Shown here: positions 41,375 through 55,707 of the stretch, in pieces
How the letters are laid out: the number at the start of each line of letters is the position of its first letter
Position numbering within the stretch: the stretch's first letter is position 1
Source of the DNA: Roseateles toxinivorans
GTDB lineage: Bacteria > Pseudomonadota > Gammaproteobacteria > Burkholderiales > Burkholderiaceae_C
DNA length: 64,000 nucleotides
Reading direction: 5' to 3'
Assembly (NCBI RefSeq): GCF_004362525.1
Contig: NZ_SNXS01000004.1
Location: 620,001-684,000, forward strand
Notes under the pieces: model-generated
What the model saw: only the letters and a program-made list of their open reading frames with translations
The model's database searches: none
Told to the model about the DNA's origin: nothing
Program-made: the position numbers and the translations under genes

Positions 41375-43995
41375 AGGGTTGGCGAGACCGCGTCAAGCAG
41401 CTCGCTCTCGATCTGCAACTGCGCCCGGTTCTGCTGCAGGGCCGCGCCATCGACGAGAAAGGTGTCCTCGACCCGCTCGCCCAGGGTGGTGATCTTGGCC
41501 AGTTGCAGATTGATCTGGTGCTGCGCCAGCACGCGGGCGATCGCGTAGAGCAGGCCGGTGCGGTCGCTGGTGCTGATGCTCAGCAGCCAGCGCTGGGCGC
41601 GCTCGTCGGGCCGCAGCGAGATGCGCGGCGTGAACGGGAAGGACTTGACCCGCCGTGACAGACGCCCCTTGCGCGGCTCGGGCAGCGGCCCCTGGGCCTT
41701 CAGCGCCAGGCTCAGCTGCGACTCGACCAGGGACACCAGGTCGCGGTACTGCAGGTCCAGGTCGGGGCTGATGACCTGGAAGGTGTCCAGCGCAAAGCCG
41801 GTGCGGGTGGTGTGCACCTTGGCGTCAAGAATGTTGAAACCGGCGCCGTCGAAATAGCCGCAGATGCGGGCGAACAGATCGGGCCGGTCGGGCGCATAGA
41901 CCAGCACCTGCAGGCCTTCACCGACCGGCGAGGGCCGGGCGCGCACCACTGGCACCTCGCTCTGCACATGGCGCCACAGCGCCCGCGCATGCCAGGCCAG
42001 GTCGGCCGCGTCATGGCGTGCGAAGTAGCTCAGCTCCAGCGTCTGCCACAGCGGCGTCTCTGTGTCGGGCAGCATCGAATGCAGGGCCAGCATATGGCGG
42101 GCGTCCTGCTTGCGGGCCTCGATCTCGGCGTCGGCATTGGGCTTGGCCCCGCCCAGGGCGCGCAAGGTCGAGCGGTACAGCTCCTCCAGCAGCTTGCCCT
42201 TCCAGGCATTCCAGACCTTGGGGCTGGTGCCGCGGATGTCGGCCACCGTCAGCAGGTAGAGCGCCGTCAGCCAGCGGGCGTTGCCGACGGTGGCGGCAAA
42301 GCCCTCGATCACCTCGCTGTCCGACAGATCTTCCTTTTGCGCGATGCGCGACATCGTCAGATGGCCCTTGACGAGGAAGGCGATCAGCTCGGTGTCTTCC
42401 TTGGCGATGCCGTGCTCGCGGCAGAAACGCCGCACCTCGACGGCGCCCAATTCGCTGTGGTCACCGCCGCGGCCCTTGGCCACGTCGTGGAACAGCGCCG
42501 CGATATAGAGCACCCAGGGCCGGTCGAACTGGGCCGCCAGCTGCGAGCAGAACGGGTACTCGTGTGTGTGCTCGGGGATGAAGAAGCGCCGCACATTGCG
42601 CAGCACCATCAGGATGTGCTGGTCCACCGTGTAGACGTGGAACAGGTCGTGCTGCATCTGGCCGACGATGCGCCGGAACACCCACAGATAGCGTCCCAGC
42701 ACCGAGGTCTGGTTCATCAGCCGGAAGGCATGGGTCTGGCCCTCGGGTTCCTGCAGCATCTGCATGAACAGCGCGCGGTTCTGCGGGTCGCGGCGGAAGT
42801 CAGCCCCCATCAGCGCGCGGGCGTTGTAGAGCGCGCGCAGCGTGCGGGCCGACAGGCCCTTGATGCCCGGCGTCTGCTGGTACAGCAGAAAGGTTTCCAG
42901 GATCGCGTGCGGGTGCTCGGTGTAGAGCTCGTCGCGGTCCACCTCCAGCATGCCGGCCCGGTCGAGGAAGTGCGCGTTGATGCGGCGCATCGGCGCGTCC
43001 TGCGAGCCGTTGATGCGCTCCTCGATGTTCAGCATCAGGATCTGGTTCAGCTGCGTCACCGCCTTGGCCGCCCAGTAGTAGCGGCGCATCAGCATCTCGG
43101 AGGCGCGCAGCGTCTTGGTCGACTGGTAGCCGAAGCTCTCGGCCACCGCCGTCTGCAGGTCGAACACCAGCCGGTCCTCGCGGCGGCCGGCGACCATGTG
43201 CAGGCGGGCCCGTATCAGCTTGATCAGGCCCTCGTTGCGCTGCAGCTGCTTGACCTCGAACGGCGTGATCAGCCCGCGCCCGCACAGCTCGCCCCAGCTC
43301 TTGCCCAGGCCCGCGCCACGGGCCAGCCACATCACCACCTGCAGATCACGCAGGCCGCCGGGGCTTTCCTTGCAATTGGGTTCCAGCGAGTAGGGCGTGT
43401 CCTCGAACTTGGTGTGGCGCTGGCGCATTTCCAGCGTCTTGCCGCGCAAGAAAGCCTTGGCGTCCAGCGCCTGGGCATGCTGGCCGCGAAACTCGCGGAA
43501 CAGGCTGCGCGAGCCGCACAGAAAGCGCGACTCCAGCAGCGAGGTCTGCACCGTCAGGTCGCGTTCGCCCTCCTGCAGGCATTCGTCGATGGTGCGCACC
43601 GAGGAGCCGATCTCCAGGCCGATGTCCCAGCAGGCGGTGATGAAGCCCTCTATCGAGGCCCGTGTCGCGGCATTGGTCAGCGCCTTGCCCGAGGGCAGCA
43701 GCACCAGCACGTCGACGTCGGAGTAGGGGTAGAGCTCGCCGCGACCATAGCCGCCGACTGCGATCAGGGTGGCGTGGGGCGGCATCACCGCGTGCTGCCA
43801 CAGCTCGAACAACGTGCCGTCGACATGGCGGCTCAGCGCGCGCAGCAAGCGCAGCGCGGCCGGCGCGGTGGCCCGCGAGGCGCGGAAGTGCTGGATCAGC
43901 GCCTGCTTGCCCTGGCGGAAGCTCTGCCGCAGCGCGGCCACGCCGTGCTGGGCCCGGGCGGGATCAGTGCCGGTGGTCACCACGGGCTCGGCCAT
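41371..43995 (-). CDS. glnD: Bifunctional uridylyltransferase / uridylyl-removing enzyme
   Basis: The start is the ATG at 43,993-43,995 (MAEPVVTTG). The 874-residue protein has a nucleotidyltransferase domain ([19 protein letters not shown], with the G-x-x-G and DxD residues), a GlnD-specific helical part, an HD domain ([18 protein letters not shown]) and two C-terminal ACT domains ([38 protein letters not shown]). It uridylylates PII proteins when nitrogen is low and removes UMP when glutamine is high. It lies 8 bases downstream of map, matching the conserved map-glnD order. Confidence 0.97.
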   Translation of the reverse strand: MAEPVVTTGTDPARAQHGVAALRQSFRQGKQALIQHFRASRATAPAALRLLRALSRHVDGTLFELWQHAVMPPHATLIAVGGYGRGELYPYSDVDVLVLLPSGKALTNAATRASIEGFITACWDIGLEIGSSVRTIDECLQEGERDLTVQTSLLESRFLCGSRSLFREFRGQHAQALDAKAFLRGKTLEMRQRHTKFEDTPYSLEPNCKESPGGLRDLQVVMWLARGAGLGKSWGELCGRGLITPFEVKQLQRNEGLIKLIRARLHMVAGRREDRLVFDLQTAVAESFGYQSTKTLRASEMLMRRYYWAAKAVTQLNQILMLNIEERINGSQDAPMRRINAHFLDRAGMLEVDRDELYTEHPHAILETFLLYQQTPGIKGLSARTLRALYNARALMGADFRRDPQNRALFMQMLQEPEGQTHAFRLMNQTSVLGRYLWVFRRIVGQMQHDLFHVYTVDQHILMVLRNVRRFFIPEHTHEYPFCSQLAAQFDRPWVLYIAALFHDVAKGRGGDHSELGAVEVRRFCREHGIAKEDTELIAFLVKGHLTMSRIAQKEDLSDSEVIEGFAATVGNARWLTALYLLTVADIRGTSPKVWNAWKGKLLEELYRSTLRALGGAKPNADAEIEARKQDARHMLALHSMLPDTETPLWQTLELSYFARHDAADLAWHARALWRHVQSEVPVVRARPSPVGEGLQVLVYAPDRPDLFARICGYFDGAGFNILDAKVHTTRTGFALDTFQVISPDLDLQYRDLVSLVESQLSLALKAQGPLPEPRKGRLSRRVKSFPFTPRISLRPDERAQRWLLSISTSDRTGLLYAIARVLAQHQINLQLAKITTLGERVEDTFLVDGAALQQNRAQLQIESELLDAVSPTL

Positions 43996-44003
43996 GGGCC
44001 GCC

Positions 44004-44816
44004 TCAGGTCGCGGCGGCGGTGATGAAGGCGGGCGGGGGCGGACTGCCGGCCGAGAGTGTCAGCACCTCGTAACCGGTCTCGGTCACCAGCACCGTGTGT
44101 TCCCACTGGGCGGAGAGGGACCGGTCCTTGGTGACAATGGTCCAGCCATCGCCCATCTCGCGGATCTCGCGCCTGCCGGCATTGACCATGGGCTCGATCG
44201 TGAACACCATGCCGGGCACCAGCTCTTCCATCGTGCCGGGGCGGCCATAGTGCATGACCTGGGGCTCTTCATGGAACTTGCGGCCTATGCCATGGCCACA
44301 GAACTCGCGCACGATCGAGAAGCCGAGATTCTCTGCAAAGGTCTGGATGGTGTGGCCGATATCGCCCAGGCGCATGCCCGGCTTGACCTTGGCAATGCCC
44401 TTCCACATCGACTCGTAGGTCATCTGGCACAGGCGCCTGGCGGCGATCGAACCCTCGCCGACGACGAACATGCGGCTGGTGTCGCCATGCCAGCCGTCCT
44501 TGATCACGGTCACGTCGATATTGACGATGTCGCCATTCTTCAGCGGCCTGTCATTCGGGATGCCGTGGCAGACCTGGTGGTTGATCGAGGTGCAGATCGA
44601 CTTGGGGTAGGGCGTGTAGCCCGGCGGCGCATAGTTCAGCGGGGCCGGAATGGCCTGCTGAACGTTGAAGATGTAGTCGTGGGCCAGTTTGTCGAGCGCC
44701 TCGGTGCTGATGCCGGGCACGACATGGGGCGTCAGCATGTCCAGGACTTCGGAGGCCAGGCGTCCGGCCACGCGCATGCCGTCAATGTCGGCGCCGGTTT
44801 TGATCGTGATCGTCAT
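44004..44816 (-). CDS. map: Methionine aminopeptidase, type I
   Basis: The 270-residue protein shows all five metal ligands of type I MetAP: Asp in [10 protein letters not shown], Asp in HGDTSRMF, His in [12 protein letters not shown], Glu in [10 protein letters not shown] and Glu in [10 protein letters not shown]. It removes the initiator methionine from new proteins. No N-terminal zinc-finger extension is present, as expected for bacteria. It heads a map-glnD-mnmH run and is divergent from purL with 106 bases between start codons. Confidence 0.97.
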   Translation of the reverse strand: MTITIKTGADIDGMRVAGRLASEVLDMLTPHVVPGISTEALDKLAHDYIFNVQQAIPAPLNYAPPGYTPYPKSICTSINHQVCHGIPNDRPLKNGDIVNIDVTVIKDGWHGDTSRMFVVGEGSIAARRLCQMTYESMWKGIAKVKPGMRLGDIGHTIQTFAENLGFSIVREFCGHGIGRKFHEEPQVMHYGRPGTMEELVPGMVFTIEPMVNAGRREIREMGDGWTIVTKDRSLSAQWEHTVLVTETGYEVLTLSAGSPPPPAFITAAAT

Positions 44817-44880
44817 GGGGCGGATTATCTCTCATGGCGCCTGCCGGGCAGGTTTGCGGGCTTGCCGCGCCGCTACCCCG

Positions 44881-44886
44881 TAAAAT
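44881..44886 (+). promoter_or_regulatory. Probable sigma-70 -10 element of purL
   Basis: TAAAAT lies 36 bases before the purL start codon and is preceded by CCCCG, a frequent housekeeping -10 form in betaproteobacteria. A good -35 at 17-base spacing is not evident. Confidence 0.35.
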
Positions 44887-44922
44887 CCCGCACTTCTCCA
44901 GGCCCACCCACATCGGGACCCC

Positions 44923-48899
<3,977 letters not shown>

Positions 48900-48903
<4 letters not shown>

Positions 48904-51536
48904 TTCGTCAGTTCCGGCGCCACTCGCGGCATCCGGAACACAAACCGGCAGCCCTGGCCCGGGGCGCTGTGCAGCTCGACCTGGCCGCCGAGCACGCCGG
49001 TGACGATGTTGTAGACGATGTTCAGGCCGAGACCGGTGCCGCCACGGCCCATCTTGGTGGTGAAGAAGGGGTCGAAGGCGCGGCGGCGGACTTCTTCGCT
49101 CATGCCCACGCCGTCGTCCTCGACGACCAGCTCGTAGTCCTGCTCTGACAGGGCGCGGGCGCTGATGCGCAGCAGGCCCTGCTCGCGGCCCTCGAAGCCG
49201 TGCAGCAGCGCGTTGAGCATCAGGTTGCTGAGCACCTGACCCAGCGGGCCAGGGAAGCCGTCAAGGGGATCTTCCAGCTCGATCGCAGTTTCGATGCGGT
49301 AGGGCGTTGACTTCCAGCGCGCCCGCATCAGGCTCAGCACGTCATCGACCACCGACTGCAGCGTGAAGCGGCGGCGCTGCACGCTGGTCTGATCGACCGA
49401 CAGCTGCTTGAAGTGCGCCACCAGCTCGTTGGCCGTGCCCAGGCCATGGAGCATGATCTTGGCGGCCGTGCCGGCGTCCTCCAGATAGGCCTCCAGTACC
49501 GAGCGCCGCAGGCTGTTGTCGGCAAAATGGCGGCGCACCTCCCGGGTGCGCTCGTCCATCGTCGATGCGGTGGTCAGGCAATTGCCCAGCGGCGTGTTGA
49601 GCTCATGGGCCACGCCTGCCACCAGCGAGCCCAGCGCGGCCATCTTCTCGGAGCGCAGCAGCTCGTCCTGGGCCTGGCGCAGATGGGCGAGCGCCTCGCT
49701 GAGTTCGGCCGTGCGGGCCTGCACCCTTGACTCCAGCTCGGCATTGAGCTGGCGCAATTGCTGCTCGGCCTGGCGCTGCGCGCTGATGTCGCGGGCCACG
49801 CCCAGAAAACCCAGCGGGCTGCCGTCGGGTGCGCGCACATGGGACACGCTCAGCGACACGGCCAGCGGGTGCCCATCCTTGTGGCGGTAGGTCCACTCGC
49901 GGGTTTCGCTGCCTTGCTCGGTGGCCCTCAGCACAAAGGTCTCGAAATCCTCCACCTTGCGACCCACCTCGATGCTGAGCTCGGCGGCACGGGCCGTGAC
50001 CTCATGCTGCAGATGCAGCAGGGCCGGATTACGGCCCAGCATCTCATGCTCGGCATAGCCCAGCATGCGCTCGGCGCCGCGGTTGAACAGAATCATGCGG
50101 CCTTCCATGTCGGTGGCGATGATGGCGACCTCGACCGCAGCATCCAGCACCGCCTGCAGCCGGTCACGGGCCTGCAGCAGGGCTGTCTGCGATTCACGCA
50201 AGGCGGCCTCGGCCCGCTTGGCCGCGGTGATGTTGCGGCCGGTGCCACGATAGCCCTGGAAACGGCCCTGGGCGTCGAACACCGGCGCACCCGACACACT
50301 CACGTAGCGCAGCTCGCCGTTGCCGGTGTGCTGGGCATATTCGAAGTCGCGGAACGGTTGACGCCGCAGCAACAGCGCGCGGTGCTCCTCCCAGTCGGTG
50401 CCGGGCATCAGATTGGGCGAGTCCCAGCGCAAATGGCCCAGCACATTCTGCGAGGGCACCTCGGTGGACTCCTCTGCGGCACGTGACACAAAGGTGAAGC
50501 GCAGATCGGCATCCTGCTCCCAGACCCAGTCGCTGGCCAGCGCCGCCATGCTGCGAAATCTGGCCTGCGACTCTTCGAGCTGCTCCCGCGCCACGCGCCC
50601 CTGCTCGATCTCGTCAAACAGGGCCGCGTTGCGCTGGCGCAGCGCGAGCTGCTGGCGCATCAGCAGGGCCAGCAGGGCGCTGACCAGGGCGCCACCCAGC
50701 AAGGCGGCCAACACATCGGGGGCCAGCCAGTTCGATGCGGTCTGCCAGCCGCCCTGGGGCACCGCCAGCAGGGCCCAGTTGGCGCCGGGCAGCTGCGCCA
50801 TCTGTATCACCGGCGCACCATCCCGCATCGCGACCGGACCCCATAGGTGTTTGCCGGGGCGGCCCGGCGTATCGGCCTCGAACAGGGCCAGCTCCAGCGG
50901 GCCCCTGTCGCTCAGGCCGCTGCTGGCCACGAATTGCTGCAGATCGGCCACCACCGACACCACGCCCCAGTAGCGCCGGCCCTCGGGAAGCGTGGCGTCG
51001 CGCAGAAACACCGGCGTGCGCTGGATGATGCCCTGGCCACCCTGGATCAGCTTCAGCGGCGCCGCAATCACCGGCCGCCCCAGCCGGCGGGCCTCGCGCA
51101 CCTGCTGCCATTGCTCGGGCAGGCGGCGATAGTCCAGGTTCAGCACCTGCTCATTGCCCTGCAGCGGGAAGACATGGCGCACCACGTCATCAGGTGCGGC
51201 GCTGACGCTGCGGATATGGGGCAGGTGCTTGATGGCCCGGGCGATCAGGTCGGCGAAACGCTGGGCCGAAAGATCGCCATCGAGCTGGATCATGGCCTCC
51301 AGGCTCTGGGTCGGGCTGAACGTGGCCTGGGCGGTGGCCTCCAGCTTCAGTCGCAGCAGGGCCAGCTCGGCCTCGACCCGGCTGCGCGCCTGCGCCACAT
51401 CGTTCTGCTGGTGCAGGCGCAGCAGCACGATCACGATCAGCACGGTCAGGGCAGCGCTCAGCAGCACCGGCCAGTATGCCCATGGCCTTCCTGGCCAGAG
51501 GGCCGGAACGGGCTGGGGCGGCGGTGGGCGGGTCAT
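48900..51536 (-). CDS. CHASE-PAS-PAS sensor histidine kinase
   Basis: The 878-residue protein has an N-terminal membrane helix (about 20-42), a periplasmic CHASE-type domain (50-270, with [19 protein letters not shown] and [15 protein letters not shown]), a second helix (about 270-295), two PAS domains with PAC ends (about 330-455 and 460-585), a coiled coil, and the kinase core: H-box [13 protein letters not shown] (His near 643), N-box [14 protein letters not shown], and G-boxes EDDGVGMS and [12 protein letters not shown]. No receiver domain is fused, and no response regulator is adjacent. The periplasmic ligand is unknown. It is a candidate partner for orphan regulators, but nothing links it to the one at 1,938. 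Confidence 0.93.
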
Positions 51537-51597
51537 CCTCGGCGCATGTCGGGGGGCTTGGGTTCAAGGTATCACAGGCTGCGGCTAGACTGCCCCG

Positions 51598-52362
51598 GTG
51601 TTGACCCCTGCCCGCCACATATATCAGCCCCTGACACCGAACCACGCGCAGCCGCGCCACGCACGGCTGGACGTTTTGCGTGGCCTGGCCATGCTGTGGA
51701 TGACGCTGTTCCACTTCGGCTTTGACCTGAATCACTTCGGCTGGATTCGCGCAGACTTCTACCGAGACCCGTTCTGGACCTGGCAACGCACCTGCATCGT
51801 CAGCCTGTTCCTGCTCTGTGCCGGCATCGGCCAGGCGGTGGCGGTGGGCCAGGGCCAGTCCTGGCCCCGCTTCTGGCGCCGCTGGGGGCAGGTGGCCGTA
51901 TGCGCGCTGCTGGTCTCGCTGGGCTCGTGGCTGATGTTCCCGCGCAGCTTCATCAGCTTTGGCGTCTTGCATGGCATGGCGGTGATGCTGTTGCTGCTGC
52001 GCTGGGCCGCGCCGCGGTTGCCGACGGTCCTGCTGGTGGCTCTGGCGCTGCTGGCCCTGGCCGCTCCGAGTCTGTGGCAGCACCCCTGGTTCGACACCCG
52101 CTGGACCAACTGGCTGGGCCTGATCACCCACAAGCCGGTGACCGAGGACTATGTGCCGGTGCTGCCCTGGCTGGGTGTGATGCTGCTGGGGTTTGTGCTG
52201 GGCCGCTGGCTGACCGCCCGCGCGGCCTGGCTGGAAGGCCCTGTGCCGCGCGGGCTCTCACCGCTGGCCCGGCTGGGCCGCTGGTCGCTGAGCTACTACA
52301 TGCTGCATCAGCCGGTGCTGATAGCTGCACTGTCGCTGCTGCAGTGGCTGCGGCTACCATAG
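51598..52362 (+). CDS. DUF1624 (heparan-alpha-glucosaminide N-acetyltransferase-like) membrane protein
   Basis: The 254-residue protein begins at a GTG (51,598) and has about seven hydrophobic helices. The segment RLDVLRGLAMLWMTLFHFGFDLN (residues 23-45) is the conserved start of DUF1624/acyltransferase-like proteins related to the human lysosomal HGSNAT; a membrane His pair (FHFGFDLNHF) may be catalytic. It may transfer acetyl groups across the inner membrane; the acceptor is unknown. It is 3 bases upstream of rlmB, so they form one unit. The start is uncertain because a signal-like upstream start is lacking. Confidence 0.8.
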   Translation: MLTPARHIYQPLTPNHAQPRHARLDVLRGLAMLWMTLFHFGFDLNHFGWIRADFYRDPFWTWQRTCIVSLFLLCAGIGQAVAVGQGQSWPRFWRRWGQVAVCALLVSLGSWLMFPRSFISFGVLHGMAVMLLLLRWAAPRLPTVLLVALALLALAAPSLWQHPWFDTRWTNWLGLITHKPVTEDYVPVLPWLGVMLLGFVLGRWLTARAAWLEGPVPRGLSPLARLGRWSLSYYMLHQPVLIAALSLLQWLRLP

Positions 52363-52365
52363 CGC

Positions 52366-53112
52366 ATGAGTGCTCAAAAAATCCTGTTCGGCTTCCATGC
52401 CGTGACCGTGCGGTTGAAGACCGCCCCCCAGTCGATCGTCGAAGTCCATGTCGACGCCACGCGGCGCGACCAGCGCATGCGTCAGTTCGTCGAGCGCGTC
52501 AAGGAGTCCGGCGTCAAGCTGTTCGACAGCGACGATGACCGCCTCAACAAGATCTGCGGCAGCAGCCGCCACCAGGGCGTGGTGGCCCGGGTGCAGGCCC
52601 TGGCCCAACAGCATTCGCTCGACGATGTGCTGGACGCCGTCGAGGGACCGCCGCTGCTGCTGGTGCTGGACGGCGTGACCGATCCGCACAATCTGGGCGC
52701 CTGCCTGCGGGTGGCCGATGGTGCCGGAGCGCATGCGGTGATTGCGCCCAAGGACAATGCGGCCGGCATCAATGCCACGGTGGCCAAGGTGGCCAGCGGC
52801 GCGGCCGAGACCGTGCCCTACTTCATGGTCACCAACCTGGCCCGGACCTTGAACGAGCTGAAGGAGCGCGACATCTGGGTCATAGGCACCTCGGACACCG
52901 CCACCAAATCGCTGTACGAACTGGACCTGAAGGGTCCGGTGGCCCTGGTGCTGGGCGCTGAAGGGCATGGCATGCGTCAGCTGACCGGCAAGACCTGCGA
53001 CGAACTGGTGCGCGTGCCGATGAAGGGGGCGGTCGAGAGCCTGAATGTCTCTGTGGCCGCGGGCGTGTGTCTGTACGAGGCGCTGCGCCAGCGGGAATCG
53101 CGCGAGGCCTGA
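52366..53112 (+). CDS. rlmB: 23S rRNA (guanosine-2251-2'-O)-methyltransferase
   Basis: The 248-residue SpoU-family protein has a substrate-binding N-terminal domain (ILFGFHAVTVRLKT) and a knotted methyltransferase domain: LVLDGVTDPHNLGACLR (motif 1, conserved Asn-Leu-Gly-Arg), LVLGAEGHGMRQL (motif 2) and VPMKGAVESLNVSVAAGVCLYEA (motif 3). It methylates G2251 in the P-loop of 23S rRNA. It starts 3 bases after the DUF1624 gene and 3 bases precede the sirtuin gene. Confidence 0.95.
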   Translation: MSAQKILFGFHAVTVRLKTAPQSIVEVHVDATRRDQRMRQFVERVKESGVKLFDSDDDRLNKICGSSRHQGVVARVQALAQQHSLDDVLDAVEGPPLLLVLDGVTDPHNLGACLRVADGAGAHAVIAPKDNAAGINATVAKVASGAAETVPYFMVTNLARTLNELKERDIWVIGTSDTATKSLYELDLKGPVALVLGAEGHGMRQLTGKTCDELVRVPMKGAVESLNVSVAAGVCLYEALRQRESREA

Positions 53113-53115
53113 TCC

Positions 53116-53874
53116 ATGCCGATGCGCGAGCAGGCCCGGCTGGCCATTCAAGCGGCCCACGAGGCAGTTGCCGCGGCCGGACGCATCGTCGTGCTCAGCG
53201 GCGCCGGCATGTCCAGCGAGAGCGGCATCCCGACCTTTCGCGATGCGCAGACCGGCCTCTGGGCTCGCTTCGACCCGATGCAGCTGGCCAGTACCGAGGG
53301 TTTTCGCTCCGATCCGCGCCTGGTGTGGGATTGGTACGCGGAACGCCGCGCCGGCGTGCGCGCCGCCGTGCCCAATGCCGGCCATCTGGCGCTGGCCCGC
53401 TTTGCCGCCGCGCGCCCGGGCCGTTTGCAGATCATCACGCAGAATGTCGACGACCTGCATCAGCGCGCTGGAAGCCCCGATGTGATACGCCTGCATGGTG
53501 ACATCCTGCAAAGCCGCTGGCTGGACCCCTGCCGGGCCCCAGAACCCTGCGATCCGGCCACCGCCGAACCCGAGCGGCCGCCGCATTGCACGCAATGCGG
53601 CAATCTGCTGCGGCCGGCGGTGGTCTGGTTTGGCGAGCAGCTGCCGCCCGATGCACTGACCCGCGCCGAGAGCCTGGCCCGGCAGTGCGATCTGATGCTG
53701 GTGGTCGGCACCTCGGGCACCGTCTATCCGGCTGCGGGCCTTGCCAGCCTGGCGCGTGACGCCGGGGCCATGGTCCTCATCGTCAACCCCCATGCCAGCG
53801 ATCTGGACGCGGTGGCCCATCAGTGCCTGCGCGGCACGGCCGCGGCGGTGCTGCCGCTGTTGTTCGGGGACTAA
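53116..53874 (+). CDS. Sir2-family NAD-dependent protein deacylase (CobB-like)
   Basis: The 252-residue protein has [15 protein letters not shown] (29-43, NAD binding), [13 protein letters not shown] (107-119), catalytic H127 in RLHGD, and a zinc site (C139, C145, C158, C161). Tyr74-x-x-Arg77 (DWYAERR) matches the Tyr/Arg pair that lets class III sirtuins such as CobB and SIRT5 remove acidic acyl groups, so desuccinylase activity is likely as well as deacetylation. It begins 3 bases after rlmB. Confidence 0.93.
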   Translation: MPMREQARLAIQAAHEAVAAAGRIVVLSGAGMSSESGIPTFRDAQTGLWARFDPMQLASTEGFRSDPRLVWDWYAERRAGVRAAVPNAGHLALARFAAARPGRLQIITQNVDDLHQRAGSPDVIRLHGDILQSRWLDPCRAPEPCDPATAEPERPPHCTQCGNLLRPAVVWFGEQLPPDALTRAESLARQCDLMLVVGTSGTVYPAAGLASLARDAGAMVLIVNPHASDLDAVAHQCLRGTAAAVLPLLFGD

Positions 53875-53909
53875 ACTCGGCCCATCGCAGACCCATCAAA
53901 GACACCACC

Positions 53910-54542
53910 ATGTCCGTCATCGAAGTCCACCACCCGCTCGTCAAGCACAAGATCGGCCTGCTGCGCGAGGACAATATCTCGACCAAGAAGTTCCGCGAGC
54001 TGACCGGCGAGATCGCCCGCCTGCTGGCCTACGAGGCCACTGCCGACTTCCCGCTGGAGAAGACCACGCTGCAGTGCTGGAGCGGCCCCACCGAGGTGGA
54101 CCAGATCTCCGGCCGCAAGGTCACCGTGGTGCCGATACTGCGGGCCGGCCTGGGCATGCTGGACGGCGTGCTGGACATGATCCCGAATGCCAAGGTCAGC
54201 GTCGTCGGCCTGTCGCGCAACCATGAGACCCTGCAGCCCGAGCACTATTTCGAGAAGTTCGTCGGCCATCTGGACGAGCGCACCGCGCTGATCGTCGACC
54301 CGATGCTGGCCACCGCCGGGTCGATGATAGTGACCATAGATCTGCTGAAGAGCCGTGGCTGCAAGGACATCCGGGCCCTGGTGCTGGTGGCTGCGCCCGA
54401 GGGGGTCAAGGCCCTGCAGGCCGCCCATCCCGATGTGCGCTGCTGGACGGCGGCCATCGACAGCCATCTGAACGAGATCGGCTACATCATCCCGGGCCTG
54501 GGGGACGCCGGCGACAAGATTTTCGGAACCAAAGAGGGTTGA
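53910..54542 (+). CDS. upp: Uracil phosphoribosyltransferase
   Basis: The start is the ATG at 53,910 ([10 protein letters not shown]). The 210-residue protein has [12 protein letters not shown] (uracil-side), the PRPP-binding motif [11 protein letters not shown], and the C-terminal [12 protein letters not shown] signature of UPRTase. It converts uracil and PRPP to UMP. It is last in the DUF1624-rlmB-sirtuin-upp run; a REP-like hairpin follows. Confidence 0.97.
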   Translation: MSVIEVHHPLVKHKIGLLREDNISTKKFRELTGEIARLLAYEATADFPLEKTTLQCWSGPTEVDQISGRKVTVVPILRAGLGMLDGVLDMIPNAKVSVVGLSRNHETLQPEHYFEKFVGHLDERTALIVDPMLATAGSMIVTIDLLKSRGCKDIRALVLVAAPEGVKALQAAHPDVRCWTAAIDSHLNEIGYIIPGLGDAGDKIFGTKEG

Positions 54543-54545
54543 ACT

Positions 54546-54591
54546 TGTAGCCCGGCTGCAATCCGGGGCCCCGGATTGCATCCGGGCTACA
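54546..54591. repeat. REP-like imperfect palindrome / bidirectional terminator
   Basis: TGTAGCCCGG at 54,546 and CCGGGCTACA at 54,582 are exact complements, followed inward by one mismatch and TGCAATCCGG with CCGGATTGCA; only GGCC is left in the middle. The 46-base structure lies between convergent upp and chrA genes and overlaps the chrA stop codon. The core resembles the widespread TAGCCCGGATGCAATCCGGG intergenic repeat of proteobacteria. Confidence 0.75.
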
Positions 54592-55144
54592 CGAGTCCCA
54601 ATGCCCCGACCACCCCACCAAGCAGCACCAGCCACACCGGGCTGATCCGCGTCTTCAGCATCATCCCCACCGTCACCGCCAGTAGCACCAGCACCGCCGC
54701 CGGCCGCGAGCTGTCGCGCAGATAGGGCGTGGCCAGCACCCAGCCGGTGGCGATCAGCAGACCCAGTATCAAGGGCGCCAACCCTTGCGTGAAGGCACGC
54801 ACGCCGCGGGTCTCGCGCCGCGCGCGGCCCCAGCGGGTGGCGACCAGGGCCAGGGTGGTGGAGGGCAGCAGGATGCCGGCCATTGTCGCCAGCGCGCCCA
54901 GCGGGCCGGCCACATTCCAGCCGAGCACGGCAACGAACAGGATGTTGGGCCCGGGCGCGGCCTGGGCCAGCGCGATCGAGCTGCTGAACTGGGTGTCGCC
55001 TATCCATTGGTGCTCAACGACCAGGTAGCGGTGCATCTCGGCCGTGGTGGTGATGGCGCCACCGACGGCCAGCATCGACAGCAGCAGGAAGTGCCCGAAC
55101 AGCTGCAGCAGGTCGGCCGGGCTCAGCACTGCGATCGGCGTCAT
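54587..55144 (-). CDS. Chromate transporter ChrA half, second gene
   Basis: The 185-residue protein (start ATG 55,142-55,144) is a single CHR domain with about five to six hydrophobic helices. It keeps the family marks FLLLSMLAVGGAITTTAEMHRYLV and ALAQAAPGPNILFVAVLGW (the Pro-Gly-Pro-Asn motif). With the upstream gene it forms the short-chain CHR pair that works as an antiparallel heterodimer exporting chromate in other bacteria. ATGA overlap with the first gene indicates coupled translation. Confidence 0.9.
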   Translation of the reverse strand: MTPIAVLSPADLLQLFGHFLLLSMLAVGGAITTTAEMHRYLVVEHQWIGDTQFSSSIALAQAAPGPNILFVAVLGWNVAGPLGALATMAGILLPSTTLALVATRWGRARRETRGVRAFTQGLAPLILGLLIATGWVLATPYLRDSSRPAAVLVLLAVTVGMMLKTRISPVWLVLLGGVVGALGLV

Positions 55145-55707
55145 GGCCTGAGCCTCGTCCAGGCGGCGAACATCGCCAGACTGCCCAGGCCCAGGATGAC
55201 CCAGATCAGCGGCAAGCGCAGCAGCGCAATGGCGGCAAAGGTCAGCACCGCCAGGCCCAGGCACAGGGTCAGGCCCAGCACATTGAGCTTCAGTGAGGGC
55301 AGCAGCTTGATGCCGGTGGCCAGCACCAGGCCGGCCGCCACCACGCCCATGCCGCGCAGGGCGCCGGCCACCACCGGCCGGCTCGACAGCTCGCCATACA
55401 GGGCGGCCAGGCCCAGCACGATGAAGGAGGGGAACAGCAGCATGCCCGCGCAGGCGGCAAAGGCGCCGCGCCAGCCGAAGAAGCGGTCGCCGACCATCAG
55501 CGACATATTGACGATGTTCGGCCCGGGCAAGACCTGGCCCACAGCCAGCAGCTCGACGAATTCGGCCTGGCTCAACCAGCCCAAGCGCTCGACCAGCTCG
55601 CGCTGGGCCACCGGCAGCACACCTCCAAACCCCTGCAGCGCCAGCCGGTTGAAGGCCCAAAACAGGACCCAGGTAGATGCCGGGCCCGGATGCGCCGGTT
55701 CAATCAA
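55141..55707 (-). CDS. Chromate transporter ChrA half, first gene
   Basis: The 188-residue protein has the CHR-domain start WAFNRLALQGFGGVLPVAQRELV and AVGQVLPGPNIVNMSLMVG. The start is a TTG at 55,705-55,707, whose bases overlap the stop of the hydroxyacid-dehydrogenase gene (TTGA); an ATG start would cut into the conserved helix. It is the partner of the second CHR gene. Chromate export would give resistance to Cr(VI), but sulfate or other oxyanion transport cannot be excluded. Confidence 0.88.
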   Translation of the reverse strand: MIEPAHPGPASTWVLFWAFNRLALQGFGGVLPVAQRELVERLGWLSQAEFVELLAVGQVLPGPNIVNMSLMVGDRFFGWRGAFAACAGMLLFPSFIVLGLAALYGELSSRPVVAGALRGMGVVAAGLVLATGIKLLPSLKLNVLGLTLCLGLAVLTFAAIALLRLPLIWVILGLGSLAMFAAWTRLRP

